From NCBI GenBank assembly GCA_016592635.1, contig AP023240.1, positions 3,947,630 to 4,011,629 on the forward strand: a stretch of DNA of 64,000 bases, read 5' to 3'. Under the pieces are notes generated by a model, which saw nothing but the letters and a program-made list of their open reading frames with translations, was not told where the DNA came from and made no database searches. The translations under genes were made by a program, and so were the position numbers. This document shows, piece after piece, positions 28,207 through 37,554 of the stretch (position 1 is its first letter; each line of letters starts with the position of its first letter). The DNA comes from Methyloprofundus sp. GTDB taxonomy: Bacteria; Pseudomonadota; Gammaproteobacteria; Methylococcales; Methylomonadaceae.

Positions 28207-29231
28207 GAGCAGCATTAGATCTGAAAAATGGCCAAGTCAATTTAAGCCATGGCAGTGGTGGCCGCGCGATGGCACAACTCATTGATACCTTATTCATTAA
28301 ACATTTTGACAATGACTTATTAAGACAAGGGAATGACCAAGCCAGCTTTAATGTCACTAGCGGACACATGGTAATGAGTACCGACTCGCATGTTATTACC
28401 CCCTTGTTTTTCCCGGGTGGAGATATTGGTTCTTTAGCAGTACACGGTACCGTTAATGATGTCGCCATGGCAGGTGCTGAACCATTATATTTATCCGCTG
28501 GCTTTATTTTAGAAGAAGGCTTCCCCCTCGCTGATCTGGAAAAAATTGTGATCAGTATGGCAGCAGCAGCCAGACATGCTAACACTCCCATTATCACGGG
28601 TGACACTAAAGTAGTCGAACGCGGCAAGGGTGATGGTGTGTTTATTAATACTTGTGGTATCGGCAGAGTGCCTGCAGGGGTCAATATTTCTGGTGACCGA
28701 GCTCGTGCAGGTGATGCTATTATTCTCAGCGGCAGCATTGGTGACCACGGTGTGGCCATCATGTCTAGCCGAGAAAATTTACAATTTGGCACCAGCATTT
28801 GCTCTGACTCCGCTGCGCTTAATGGCTTGGTGGCTGATATGGTGAGTACCGGTATTGATATACATTGTTTACGTGACCCCACGCGTGGCGGCTTGGCCAC
28901 GACACTCAATGAATTAGCCACACAATCTGCTGTCGGCATGAAAATAGCAGAACCCAAAATCCCCATACAAGCTGAAGTCAAAGCCGCTTGCGAGATATTA
29001 GGACTAGATCCTTTATATGTCGCCAATGAAGGCAAATTAGTCTGTATTTGTCCTGCCGAGCATGCTGAATCTTTATTAGCCATCATGCAGCAACACCCAT
29101 TAGGACACGCTGCCGTAATCATTGGTCAAGTCATTGACGATAGCAATCATTTTGTACAAATGACCACTGCATTTGGTGGTGGTCGTATTGTGGATTGGTT
29201 AGCTGCCGAACAACTCCCGCGCATCTGTTAA
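28203..29231 (+). CDS. hypE: Carbamoyl dehydratase HypE
   Basis: The protein has 342 residues. It starts with a glycine-rich segment LSHGSGGRAM, has the ATP-binding GDTKVV motif and ends in PRIC; the C-terminal Cys carries the thiocarboxamide that HypE dehydrates to thiocyanate. It provides the CN ligands. Its stop shares one base with the hypF start (TAATG), which supports coupled synthesis of the two enzymes that work in sequence. Confidence 0.96.
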   Translation: MRAALDLKNGQVNLSHGSGGRAMAQLIDTLFIKHFDNDLLRQGNDQASFNVTSGHMVMSTDSHVITPLFFPGGDIGSLAVHGTVNDVAMAGAEPLYLSAGFILEEGFPLADLEKIVISMAAAARHANTPIITGDTKVVERGKGDGVFINTCGIGRVPAGVNISGDRARAGDAIILSGSIGDHGVAIMSSRENLQFGTSICSDSAALNGLVADMVSTGIDIHCLRDPTRGGLATTLNELATQSAVGMKIAEPKIPIQAEVKAACEILGLDPLYVANEGKLVCICPAEHAESLLAIMQQHPLGHAAVIIGQVIDDSNHFVQMTTAFGGGRIVDWLAAEQLPRIC

Positions 29232-31570
29232 TGCCAGGTAAAGCCATTCATATACGTGGCACAGTACAAGGGGTTGGCTTCCGGCCTTATATTTGGCATT
29301 TGGCACAACAGTATCAGCTCTGCGGCTCAGTATGGAATGATGCCCAAGGAGTCAGTATTCATGCTTGGGGATCTAGCGACCAATTAAATAATTTTATTAA
29401 GCAAATTCCACAACAATTGCCACCACTGGCAAATATTCTTGAGTTAAGTACAACTGAACTGAACGACTCTCCTGTAAACAACCAGTTTACCATTGTCAGT
29501 AGCCAACAAAATAGCCCAGCAACAACCAGTATTACCGCGGATGCCGCAACCTGTAAAGCGTGCCTCACTGAAATCAACGACCCGTACAACCGTCGCTATC
29601 GCTACCCTTTTACCAATTGCACCCACTGTGGGCCACGCTTATCAATTATTAAAGCCATCCCTTATGATCGCTGTCGTACTAGCATGGCTGAATTTACGAT
29701 GTGCTCGGCATGTCAGGCAGAATACCATGAGCCAAGCAATCGGCGCTTTCATGCGCAAGCCAACTGTTGCGCTGCTTGTGGGCCACAAGTTTGGCTAGAG
29801 GATGCGCAATTAAAAAAAATACCTGCCACTGATGCCATCCAGAAAACCGCCCAATTACTGCAACAAGGGTATATTATCGCCATTAAAGGTTTGGGTGGCT
29901 GGCATTTAGCTTGTGATGCCAGCAATGAAATAACTGTGGCCAGATTAAGACAAGGAAAACAACGCCCTGCCAAACCCTTTGCATTAATGGCGCAGAATAT
30001 CGATATGATTACAGAGTATGCCCATGTTGATGCTCTGGAACAACAAGCACTCAGCGATAATCGGGCCGCTATTGTTATTTTACAAGCAACAGCTAAACCA
30101 CTCGCGCCCAGTGTAGCTCCCGCAGAAACCAAGCTTGGTTTTATGTTGCCGTATACGCCATTGCATAGTTTATTGCTGCAAGATTGCCACAATCCTCTGG
30201 TGATGACTTCAGGTAATATTAGCGCGGAACCACAATGTATTAGCAACCAAGATGCACGCAATAAACTAACGGGAATCGCTGATTATTTTTTAGTGCATAA
30301 TCGCGATATTGTTAATCGTTTGGATGATTCCGTTATCCGCAAACTGGATAATAATCTGCACGTATTACGTCGCGCCCGTGGCTTTAGTCCTGAAATCTTA
30401 GCGCTGCCAGAAGGTTTCCAGTCCCAGGCACAGATTCTAGCGATGGGCAGTGAGTTAAAAAATAGTTTTTGCTTACTCAAAGATGGCATAGCGATTGTGT
30501 CACAGCATATTGGTGACTTAGAAAATGTCAGCACCCAACAAGACTATCGTTACCAATTACAACTGTATCAACAACTCTATCGTTTTAAGGCTAATTTAAT
30601 TGCCATCGACCTGCACCCAAGCTACCTGTCCAGTCAATATGGTCAGCAATTAGCCGAGTCACAAGAGCTACCTGTCGTAAAAGTACAGCACCATCATGCG
30701 CATGTGGCTGCTTGCATGATTGAACATGGTATTCCTTTAGAGTCAGAACCTGTACTCGCTGCCGTTTTTGATGGCTTGGGTATGGGAGAGCAGAGTGAAT
30801 TATGGGGTGGAGAATTTCTCTTAAGTGACTATAGCAGCTGTCGCCGCTTAGCTCACTTCCAGCCGATAGCCATGCCTGGTGGCACACAAGCCATGCTGGA
30901 GCCATGGCGTAACCTTTATGCGCAACTAGCCTTTTACTTTGATTACCAAACTATTCGTAAACAGTTTGCTGAGCTAGATATTATCCAATTGCTAGCAAGC
31001 AAGCCCTTAGCTACCTTAGATACTATGATAGCCAAAAACCTTAACTCTCCTGTCAGCTCATCCTGTGGGCGCTGGTTTGATGCCTGTGCCGCTATATTAG
31101 GCTTATGTCTCGAAAAAATCAGCTATGAAGGTCAGGCTGCGATCAACCTAGAAAACTTGGCTGCAACTGAGTTTAGTCATGAAAAGCACACCCATTATGG
31201 CTATACCCTAGTGCAACATAACGGTTATATGCTAATCAATTGGCAAATATTTTGGCAGGAAGTGCTACAAGATTTACATACAAAATGCAATAAAGCAGTG
31301 ATTGCAGCGCGTATTCACCATACCCTTATTGCCGCATCAACAGAATTATTGTTACTGCTCAGTGCACAAACTAAAGCCAATACGATTATATTAACAGGCG
31401 GTGTTTTTCAAAATAAGCTGCTATTGCAAGGGCTAACAGAGCAATTACAACAACAAGGGAAAACAGTGCTTTCCCCATGTACATATCCGATGAATGATGG
31501 TGGACTGGCTTTAGGCCAAGCTATTATTGCCGCCAGTCAATTTTTACGTAAACCTCATGAGCAAAAATAA
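29231..31570 (+). CDS. hypF: Carbamoyltransferase HypF
   Basis: I place the start at the ATG at 29231, giving 779 residues. A GTG at 29195 would only add 12 residues overlapping hypE. Domains in order are acylphosphatase (GTVQGVGFRPYIW, about 5-90), a zinc-finger region with CxxC pairs (CKAC, CTHCGP, CSAC, CAACGP, about 110-190), a YrdC-like domain (about 200-390) and a Kae1/carbamoyltransferase domain (VQHHHAHVAACM). HypF uses carbamoyl phosphate and ATP to load HypE. The gene appears intact. Confidence 0.95.
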   Translation: MPGKAIHIRGTVQGVGFRPYIWHLAQQYQLCGSVWNDAQGVSIHAWGSSDQLNNFIKQIPQQLPPLANILELSTTELNDSPVNNQFTIVSSQQNSPATTSITADAATCKACLTEINDPYNRRYRYPFTNCTHCGPRLSIIKAIPYDRCRTSMAEFTMCSACQAEYHEPSNRRFHAQANCCAACGPQVWLEDAQLKKIPATDAIQKTAQLLQQGYIIAIKGLGGWHLACDASNEITVARLRQGKQRPAKPFALMAQNIDMITEYAHVDALEQQALSDNRAAIVILQATAKPLAPSVAPAETKLGFMLPYTPLHSLLLQDCHNPLVMTSGNISAEPQCISNQDARNKLTGIADYFLVHNRDIVNRLDDSVIRKLDNNLHVLRRARGFSPEILALPEGFQSQAQILAMGSELKNSFCLLKDGIAIVSQHIGDLENVSTQQDYRYQLQLYQQLYRFKANLIAIDLHPSYLSSQYGQQLAESQELPVVKVQHHHAHVAACMIEHGIPLESEPVLAAVFDGLGMGEQSELWGGEFLLSDYSSCRRLAHFQPIAMPGGTQAMLEPWRNLYAQLAFYFDYQTIRKQFAELDIIQLLASKPLATLDTMIAKNLNSPVSSSCGRWFDACAAILGLCLEKISYEGQAAINLENLAATEFSHEKHTHYGYTLVQHNGYMLINWQIFWQEVLQDLHTKCNKAVIAARIHHTLIAASTELLLLLSAQTKANTIILTGGVFQNKLLLQGLTEQLQQQGKTVLSPCTYPMNDGGLALGQAIIAASQFLRKPHEQK

Positions 31571-31804
31571 TGGGGCAAGCCTTTCTATGCGTTAAACATC
31601 TAGGTAAGGGAGAAATCCATTCCATGTCGAATTCTACTTTTTCACAAAGTTATATTCACCATATTGAGCTTACTTTTTTCTGCCATTTCAAGTTGACACC
31701 ATATATTAATGACACATCTCCAATATTCACTTGTTGCCATGCTGAATAGTGTGTACGCTTCTACTCAGACATCTACAATCAAATTACAGGACCAAAACAA
31801 TCCA

Positions 31805-31969
31805 ATGAAAACACGTATTTTCACTATTTTATTTCTCTTACTAATGAGTGTCGCTAGCTTTCTGCCATTTCCAACTACTACGTTGATTTGCCTATATACC
31901 GCCATTTTCCGGCCACGCTGGTTTAAAGTAGTCACTGATGAAGTATATAAAAGCAAAGTATTTGATTAA
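31805..31969 (+). CDS. Small membrane protein
   Basis: A 54-residue frame from the ATG at 31805 has one long hydrophobic segment (about 5-33) and a basic/aromatic tail (FRPRWFK). The frame is open further up (to 31709), but the upstream part lacks coding character. It resembles small conserved inner-membrane proteins of unknown role; the function is not recognised. Confidence 0.45.
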   Translation: MKTRIFTILFLLLMSVASFLPFPTTTLICLYTAIFRPRWFKVVTDEVYKSKVFD

Positions 31970-31983
31970 AATAAATTAAATTA

Positions 31984-32027
31984 AGGGTCAAGTCTTGTTT
32001 TTTCTACAAAAATAAAGACTTGACCCT
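31984..32027. repeat. Perfect 13-bp hairpin (terminator or REP-like)
   Basis: AGGGTCAAGTCTT (31984-31996) and its exact complement (32015-32027) enclose an 18-nt T-rich loop. It lies just after the small membrane protein. AGGGTCAAGTCTT repeats of this kind flank RAYT genes in other genomes, so it may be a stray REP. Confidence 0.55.
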
Positions 32028-32175
32028 ACTTTTCCTACTCTAAAACAGCTTGAGAACCTGAAAAGACAACAAAACCATTTGGATTGGACTTCCGTAAACT
32101 AAAAAAAGTTTTATTGTTGCCGCTGGCTTCAATTAACTCTCCAAATCAGATTAAGCTGGCGTTATGTTTTTATGA

Positions 32176-33213
32176 TTATTGAGTTGCTATATCATATGTG
32201 TAATCAGAAATTACTTCATTAATCGTTTTTACTCTATCACCATTATTTTTAATAAATTCAAACCACTTATTATAGATACCTTCTGCCTCATGATAATCAT
32301 AGCAATGAAATACCATTCCATAAATTTCGTCATGTTGGATACTACTGTACTCTATTTTTAAAATTTCCAGAGCTTCCTCTGTAGTAAAATCATTTGATAT
32401 TGTTGTTAATTGTCTATGAGCAACTCTTACTACCGTTGCCCCATTATCTTTTATTACTTTAGTTGGTTTTAAACTTCTCAGTTCGCCATACTGTTCAAAA
32501 GAGTCATATTGATTACCTCCTGTAAATATCAGTTCTCCAGTTGTACTTTCATAACTCTGGGGCATATCAACAGGTAAACCACCAATCATAGCTGTTGTAA
32601 CGTTCCTTGGCGCAGCTAATTCCTTCACAAAATCTAACCCTACATCCACATTTCCTAAAAAAGGAATTGGATTATTCATGGCATTTGAAGCATTTGAATA
32701 GCCATTCCAGTCTGGATGATTTATTGAGTGATGGTGAAATGCAATTTCATGCCCTTGCTCTTGCCATTGCTTAACTATATTTAGTTTTGAACTATCTAAA
32801 AGAATATATTCTGCCCATTGTGGATTAAATGCCAAAGTAAGATGAAAATCATAGTCATCAGCTTTTTGAACTAATTTTTTTGCTGTTTCAAATAAATATT
32901 CTTGCCAACCAAAATCCATGGCTCTATATTTTTCAGGAAGGTCTATTGGCAAATCATTATCTAACCTTCCTTTATACCCAGCTTCAAAATGTATCATAAT
33001 AAAGGTACTACGGTTTGAACATCCCGAAGATATAGCATTTGCTTTTACAACTTTAAAAAGCAGATTCTCTTCGAGTTTCATCTCAACTGCATAAGAATCA
33101 GAGCCGACTGTAACACATGGCATATAAACCATCCCTGTAACAGGATCATATGAATCACTTGCAAAGGTGGTTGTTGATATAATAAATAATATTGTAGAAA
33201 ATATTTTTTTCAT
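32176..33213 (-). CDS. Secreted polysaccharide-deacetylase-like protein
   Basis: The 345-residue protein has a signal peptide (about 1-18, cut after FAS). The segments HLTLAFNPQWAEY, GHEIAFHHHSINHP and the later MVFHCYDYHEAEG fit a NodB-fold, with metal-binding histidines in HHHSINHP. The canonical TFDDG motif is not clear, and IHFEAGY is the only candidate. The enzyme would act in the periplasm on a glycan. It is an isolated minus-strand gene next to an ISNCY transposase. Confidence 0.45.
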   Translation of the reverse strand: MKKIFSTILFIISTTTFASDSYDPVTGMVYMPCVTVGSDSYAVEMKLEENLLFKVVKANAISSGCSNRSTFIMIHFEAGYKGRLDNDLPIDLPEKYRAMDFGWQEYLFETAKKLVQKADDYDFHLTLAFNPQWAEYILLDSSKLNIVKQWQEQGHEIAFHHHSINHPDWNGYSNASNAMNNPIPFLGNVDVGLDFVKELAAPRNVTTAMIGGLPVDMPQSYESTTGELIFTGGNQYDSFEQYGELRSLKPTKVIKDNGATVVRVAHRQLTTISNDFTTEEALEILKIEYSSIQHDEIYGMVFHCYDYHEAEGIYNKWFEFIKNNGDRVKTINEVISDYTYDIATQ

Positions 33214-33540
33214 TTAATTTCTCACTCCATTTATACATATTTTAGATGAGTACGATACTTGTTTTAAAAACATAACAAATTATTATCTCGATCCAGTTAT
33301 CTTATACACTCACTAAAATTTTAGCAAACAGCAAGCTGTTAGGACTGCAATACTAAGCTAAATAGTGCCTGAACGAAAAAGTCATTTTTTATTAAAATTC
33401 ACTTCGAATTCAGCAGAAAATTTTCGAATCATGATTTGAAAATTAATAATAATTTATATGAGCGAACTATTTTTATAAAAATGAAGGCTTTTCCATTTTT
33501 TGGGCGTACCTATCCCTCGGTAATAACAATTTTTGAAAAT
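33214..33540. other. Intergenic region left of the ISNCY transposase
   Basis: This 327-bp AT-rich region must contain the left end of the insertion element. I could not fix the end. CCATTTT occurs near 33492 and, inverted, near 35166, which is suggestive but not a convincing terminal repeat. Confidence 0.35.
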
Positions 33541-35079
33541 TTAAGCCACTTTCCTGTTTTGTTTTATTAGTCGCTTCCTTTCAATGGTGCGTTTGATTGC
33601 TCCCACTTGCTGAATGTTTCCAGCTAAAATGGCGAGTGCCGCATAGCGTTCAAATGCCTCGATACCATGGTCACGACATTTGCTCAATCCATGAACCTGC
33701 AATGCATTAATGGCCGATTCGACCGCAGAATGTTTCTTTTTGGCCTGCTTGAATTCTTCGGCATATTCATGTTCTTTATCTGCAACGGATAGCTTGCCTT
33801 TTTTCGGCAAAGTAACCTGATCCAATATTTCCTTCAGGCCACTTTGGTTGGCTTTGCTATGAAACCCTTTATCAAAACTGCATGCATTCAGTTTGGGAAA
33901 TTTTTCTTGTGTTGCCTTGACCATCTCGACGGCTATTTTGTCATCGGTTTCTTTTTGCATGACCTTATGATGAAGGATGAAGCCATGATCGTCTTCCAGG
34001 ATGCAAACGCGTACACCCAATTCAACAGGGATACCTGCCTTGCCTTTTTTGATCCATTCGGTATGCGGCTGAAATAATGAAAATACCTTTTCATCATGAG
34101 GGATTTTTTCTCCCTCAATGACGCGTCGTCTGATTTGGTTGATTTGACGCTCCCCGTGCAAACGGAACGTTTTCATGTCCTCAAGCAAAATCTCGGAAAC
34201 TGCATGGGTTCCTTTTAATAAGTCATAACTGACAATGGCCCGATCCAGGAATACCTGCGCCAAGTCAATATAAAGCCGGTGTGCTTTAATAATCTCATCC
34301 GCTTTGAGCTGTTTTTTAGTTTCGTCCCGAGAGGTGGAGTGGCGCAGTCTTTGTATTTTTCGATACTGTTTCTTGAACCGGGCCAAGTTATGTTTATGCT
34401 GCCGCCAATCCGGCAGATAATAATCCTTGCTCCAATAAAGGCACTGGCGCACCAATACCCTGATTGCATCATGCAGCAAATTGATGTCTGTCGGGAAGTG
34501 GACATCCGTTTTGAGGACAAATGAATCACAGCGCCCTTGAATCGAAGTACTTTCGTTTAAACCAAGCAATTGATACCCGGCTCGAATGACTTCCAGATTA
34601 ATGCGCTCCATGATGTCGGGGGTAAATAATTTCAAATTATCTTTCAGGGTTTGCAGTCGATAGCTTTTATCGTCAAAATCACCCAACCCCAGCATCATCC
34701 TGAGGGTTCTATGTTGGTTGGCCAGTTCCTGTATGCGGTCATAGTCGGCATTGAGAGCCAAACGCAGGGTGCCCAAAACCAGAATGCTCCATTGCTCCAT
34801 GCCGGGACGACCTTTATTAGCAGATACCGCCTCCGTTTCATCGCTCTCTTTTTTGCCTTTGTGAGGAATGATCTCCTGCAATATTTTGAAAACGGCTTTT
34901 TTTAGAGAGGCCGTCGTATAGATATGCTGCAATCCAAGCAAAATGAGTGGAATATCATCACGTGATGTCACGTCAATATTGATATGAGCAATATCAATTT
35001 GCCCGAATTCCAACTGTGAAGAAATGACGTTTCTCATGAGATTTTTGGTGGCGAAGATTTGATGAAATAAGTGTGTCAT
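33541..35079 (-). CDS. ISNCY-family (IS1202/ISDol1-like) transposase
   Basis: The 512-residue protein has the N-terminal helical part with KGRPGMEQWSILVLGTLR and MMLGLGDFDD, then FVLKTDVHFPTDINLL. The DDE-type block GVRVCILEDDHGFILHHKVM follows, and then ACSFDKGFHSKANQ and KKKHSAVESAINALQVHGLSKC. This order is typical of the unclassified ISNCY/ISDol1 group. The frame looks complete. The element's exact ends and target duplication were not identified. Confidence 0.85.
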   Translation of the reverse strand: MTHLFHQIFATKNLMRNVISSQLEFGQIDIAHINIDVTSRDDIPLILLGLQHIYTTASLKKAVFKILQEIIPHKGKKESDETEAVSANKGRPGMEQWSILVLGTLRLALNADYDRIQELANQHRTLRMMLGLGDFDDKSYRLQTLKDNLKLFTPDIMERINLEVIRAGYQLLGLNESTSIQGRCDSFVLKTDVHFPTDINLLHDAIRVLVRQCLYWSKDYYLPDWRQHKHNLARFKKQYRKIQRLRHSTSRDETKKQLKADEIIKAHRLYIDLAQVFLDRAIVSYDLLKGTHAVSEILLEDMKTFRLHGERQINQIRRRVIEGEKIPHDEKVFSLFQPHTEWIKKGKAGIPVELGVRVCILEDDHGFILHHKVMQKETDDKIAVEMVKATQEKFPKLNACSFDKGFHSKANQSGLKEILDQVTLPKKGKLSVADKEHEYAEEFKQAKKKHSAVESAINALQVHGLSKCRDHGIEAFERYAALAILAGNIQQVGAIKRTIERKRLIKQNRKVA

Positions 35080-35434
35080 TGAAGGCTCGGCAATTGCCGA
35101 TCACATTTATCAGGATTATTGTTTGTTTTATAACAATTAGTTACCTGTTTTTGGTGGTTAAGGCTAAAATGGCTTTTTTTGAATCTTCAATGATGATATT
35201 ATATCATAAGGTACTGAATTTAAATGATATTATTAATTATCGTTCAAGCACTAAATAACAGGCTGGTAGCTCTGCCATTAATATATTTGAATTTGTATCA
35301 CCTAATTCTTTGAGCTTCTTCCATAGAACAGTTTCTTCAGTTCGCTTTACTTTAATTATTTTTCCTGTCACGCCTCTATTTCATATAGCCTGAATTTTTA
35401 TTAGGTAATTAAAATATGTGGCTAGTTATTATTG
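35080..35434. other. Intergenic region right of the ISNCY transposase
   Basis: This 355-bp AT-rich stretch contains the right end of the insertion element (not resolved) and the tail region of the RES toxin. No gene was recognised. Confidence 0.35.
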
Positions 35435-35980
35435 TTATTTTAAATCATCATTCCATGGATCTTTTGATTTTGGAAGGCGTTTGAAATCATCAATAATTCG
35501 AATAGAATTAGGAGGGGTATTTGAGCATTGCCACAAAACTAAATTGTGATTTTGTTCTGTACAACCAGGAGCAAAGCTTCGACACTTGATACCAGAAATA
35601 CCCAGTGACTGTAATCGGTTAGCTAACACCCATGTTGGAGGTTCATGTTTTAGTGAAGCTAAATCTTCCCAAGCACAAGCTAATTCAGTTGGGGTAAAAT
35701 CAAGAAAACTTAGGGTCTTGGGATCATTCAAATCAACCATGTTGGTACAGTCTACTTCGTATGCAACGAGAGTCATGGGCTGTGCTTTGAAAGGAAATCC
35801 TTGTTGTGCTTCCATCCATGCTGTCGTTAAATCTAGCGAAGTGTATAAGGCCGAGGTTTCCGGGCGATTAAATCGTCCTCCATACCTTTTGGCTCCTTCG
35901 CCTGAAAGTGGATCAAACGCCCACATGGGGTGATGTGCTCTATAGACAGTACCGATAAATCGAAATACTGGTATGCTCAA
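35435..35980 (-). CDS. RES-domain toxin (NAD-degrading)
   Basis: The 181-residue protein has the RES fold: VYRAHHPMWAFDPLSG, then RYGGRFNRPETSALYTS with the conserved Arg, Tyr and Ser positions, and a C-terminal HNLVLWQ. RES toxins of the MbcT type consume NAD+. The start overlaps the antitoxin stop (ATGA), so the toxin is made after the antitoxin. The length is near the family norm. Confidence 0.88.
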   Translation of the reverse strand: MSIPVFRFIGTVYRAHHPMWAFDPLSGEGAKRYGGRFNRPETSALYTSLDLTTAWMEAQQGFPFKAQPMTLVAYEVDCTNMVDLNDPKTLSFLDFTPTELACAWEDLASLKHEPPTWVLANRLQSLGISGIKCRSFAPGCTEQNHNLVLWQCSNTPPNSIRIIDDFKRLPKSKDPWNDDLK

Positions 35981-36339
35981 GCGTAGCCACCGTCAGCAAT
36001 GCGAGAAAGATAGTCTTTGACCGCTTTCGCTCGCCCTTCCTTAACTAAGTCTTCGGCTGTTTTATCACCAAAAGAATGTAGCGGCTGAGAACGAAACCAA
36101 GCAAAAGCTCGGCCTACACTACCTGACCATTCAGTCACACGGTTAATAATTTCTACCGTATCTCGTAACCTAGCTTGTGTTGCTTTACTTTTGAGTCTTA
36201 CCACTTTAGAAACAGAGTCTCTGGATAATCCCGTAACTTCAGCAAGATCACTTTTAGTAATGTGTAATTCTTTTGCTAATGCACCTGATGCAACCAGCCC
36301 ATCATTACCAATAACGGTATGTAAAAAATCATTACTCAT
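35977..36339 (-). CDS. Xre/MbcA/ParS-type antitoxin
   Basis: The 120-residue protein has an N-terminal helix-turn-helix (KSDLAEVTGLSRDSVSKVVR) and a C-terminal MbcA/ParS toxin-binding domain (WSGSVGRAFAWFRSQPLHSFG). It should bind the RES toxin and repress the operon. A perfect 12-bp inverted repeat just upstream (36341-36378) is the likely operator. Confidence 0.9.
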   Translation of the reverse strand: MSNDFLHTVIGNDGLVASGALAKELHITKSDLAEVTGLSRDSVSKVVRLKSKATQARLRDTVEIINRVTEWSGSVGRAFAWFRSQPLHSFGDKTAEDLVKEGRAKAVKDYLSRIADGGYA

Positions 36340-36340
36340 A

Positions 36341-36378
36341 TAATTGCCCTGTTTTATTTACATAATACAGGGCAATTA
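36341..36378. promoter_or_regulatory. Operator of the RES-Xre module
   Basis: TAATTGCCCTGT (36341-36352) and its exact complement ACAGGGCAATTA (36367-36378) are separated by 14 bp. The proximal arm ends 2 bp before the antitoxin ATG and contains its AGGG ribosome-binding sequence, so bound antitoxin would block both transcription and the ribosome site. The wide spacing suggests binding by two antitoxin dimers. Confidence 0.75.
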
Positions 36379-36904
36379 TAGGGACTTTTTTGGAGCTTAC
36401 AATATTAATTTACCTGTTTAAAGTTCAAGAAAATCAAACAAGTCTTTATAAACCAAAAGTTTGCTCTCTAAATTGATATTGACTCTTTCGTTTTAGTTAC
36501 GTGGCAGTTGTCCGCGCTTTCTTTCTCCGCACTCAAACTTGCAAACAGGTAGAAACTCACTTTTTATCTTTCTGCTTTTGATTTCCACGACGGACTTTGA
36601 AAAAGCAATATCCTGCTTTTCTGCAAGCTTATGTTCTCTGCGCCGACCTTTATTTTCTCCCTCAGAAACTAACTTCACAGCACTCTGCTTTCCCTGCCCA
36701 TGTGCATTCATTCGCCATCTCATTGATTTAAAAAGATTTTAAATCTTATAAAGTAATAATACACCTATTTCAGGCTGTCAATTAAAAGTCTTCACATAAA
36801 ATACATAGTAAAAATAACGACCAACTATGTATTTGTGTATTTACTTATGTATTTTATTGCATACAATAATCTTAACTTAAATACATACTTAAAGGATTAT
36901 TGAT
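36379..36904. other. Intergenic region between the RES-Xre module and the 176-aa gene
   Basis: A basic frame of 76 codons (36493-36723, minus) exists, but has no recognised family or clear ribosome-binding site. The right part (36798-36888) carries AT-rich repeats described separately. Confidence 0.35.
36798..36888. repeat. AT-rich repeats of the type AATACATA upstream of the 176-aa gene
   Basis: AAATACATA-type words occur at 36799-36807 and 36879-36887, with the complement TATGTATTT at 36826-36834 and 36846-36854 and a related GTGTATTT in between. They lie 15-110 bp before a gene start, as operator or iteron-like sites would. Confidence 0.5.
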
Positions 36905-37435
36905 ATGAATAGTATTGAACAGAAAAAAATAAAAAATTTACTTTCACAGTGTAAATCAGAGTTGTTGAACCACACTTTACAGAATAAAGTAGTGTCTCCA
37001 AGCATAAAAAATATTAATTTATATTTAGACGAATGTTTAACTTTTTTAAAAGCAGAAAACACTCCACCCGAAATAATTTACAGAAACACAAGAAATTCTA
37101 GAAGCCCAAAAGTTTATGGTGAAGAAAGGGAAAATATTTTGTTCATTGCATATTGCATGTCAAAACTAGATTACCAATTTGTAAATAAAATAACAGGTGA
37201 ATACTACAACCAAACAGAGGCTTTTAGTTTCTTGGCACAAAAGCTAAAAATAAAAACTCCAACACTAAGAAATTATCGTGATGCCTTTGATTACCACGTC
37301 AAACAATTGTACAGCAACCGGATTGGCTGGAAAAAAGAACTTGCCCCTGACTTAGAGAAGGTGAAAGAAAAGTATGATTCTTTTACAGAAAGTATGTTAA
37401 CTGGCTATGCTAAAGATATTTTAAAAACATGTTAA
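36905..37435 (+). CDS. Hypothetical protein behind a repeat-rich promoter
   Basis: This 176-residue soluble, lysine-rich protein has no signal peptide. AAAGGA eight bases before the ATG is a good ribosome-binding site. The middle (SRSPKVYGEERENILFIAY) and the segment LKIKTPTLRNYRDAFDYHV, perhaps a helix-turn-helix-like DNA-contacting part, are the only recognisable features. The family is not known to me. The AATACATA repeats suggest autoregulation, and the neighbours are mobile or toxin genes. Confidence 0.6.
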   Translation: MNSIEQKKIKNLLSQCKSELLNHTLQNKVVSPSIKNINLYLDECLTFLKAENTPPEIIYRNTRNSRSPKVYGEERENILFIAYCMSKLDYQFVNKITGEYYNQTEAFSFLAQKLKIKTPTLRNYRDAFDYHVKQLYSNRIGWKKELAPDLEKVKEKYDSFTESMLTGYAKDILKTC

Positions 37436-37554
37436 TAAGGAATCAAAAGGGTTAAACTCAGTTGATTGTAAATATTGGCTCATAAAACACTAGCCAATAG
37501 ATATAAATAGGTTTATATAAGGTAGCTATTACCTAGCTAATGGAGTCCTGATAT

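Noticed and set aside
33481..35175. AAAATG...GGCTTTT words on both sides of the ISNCY transposase as a target duplication
   Set aside because: The two copies differ by insertions and do not border consistent inverted ends; not convincing.
36493..36723. 76-codon basic frame on the minus strand between the toxin-antitoxin module and the 176-aa gene
   Set aside because: No family recognised, no clear ribosome-binding site, and composition not distinctly coding; kept only as part of the intergenic description.
37473..37499. Hairpin TATTGGCT ... AGCCAATA before amrB
   Set aside because: Eight perfect pairs but no T-run, and too short to be called a terminator or riboswitch with confidence.
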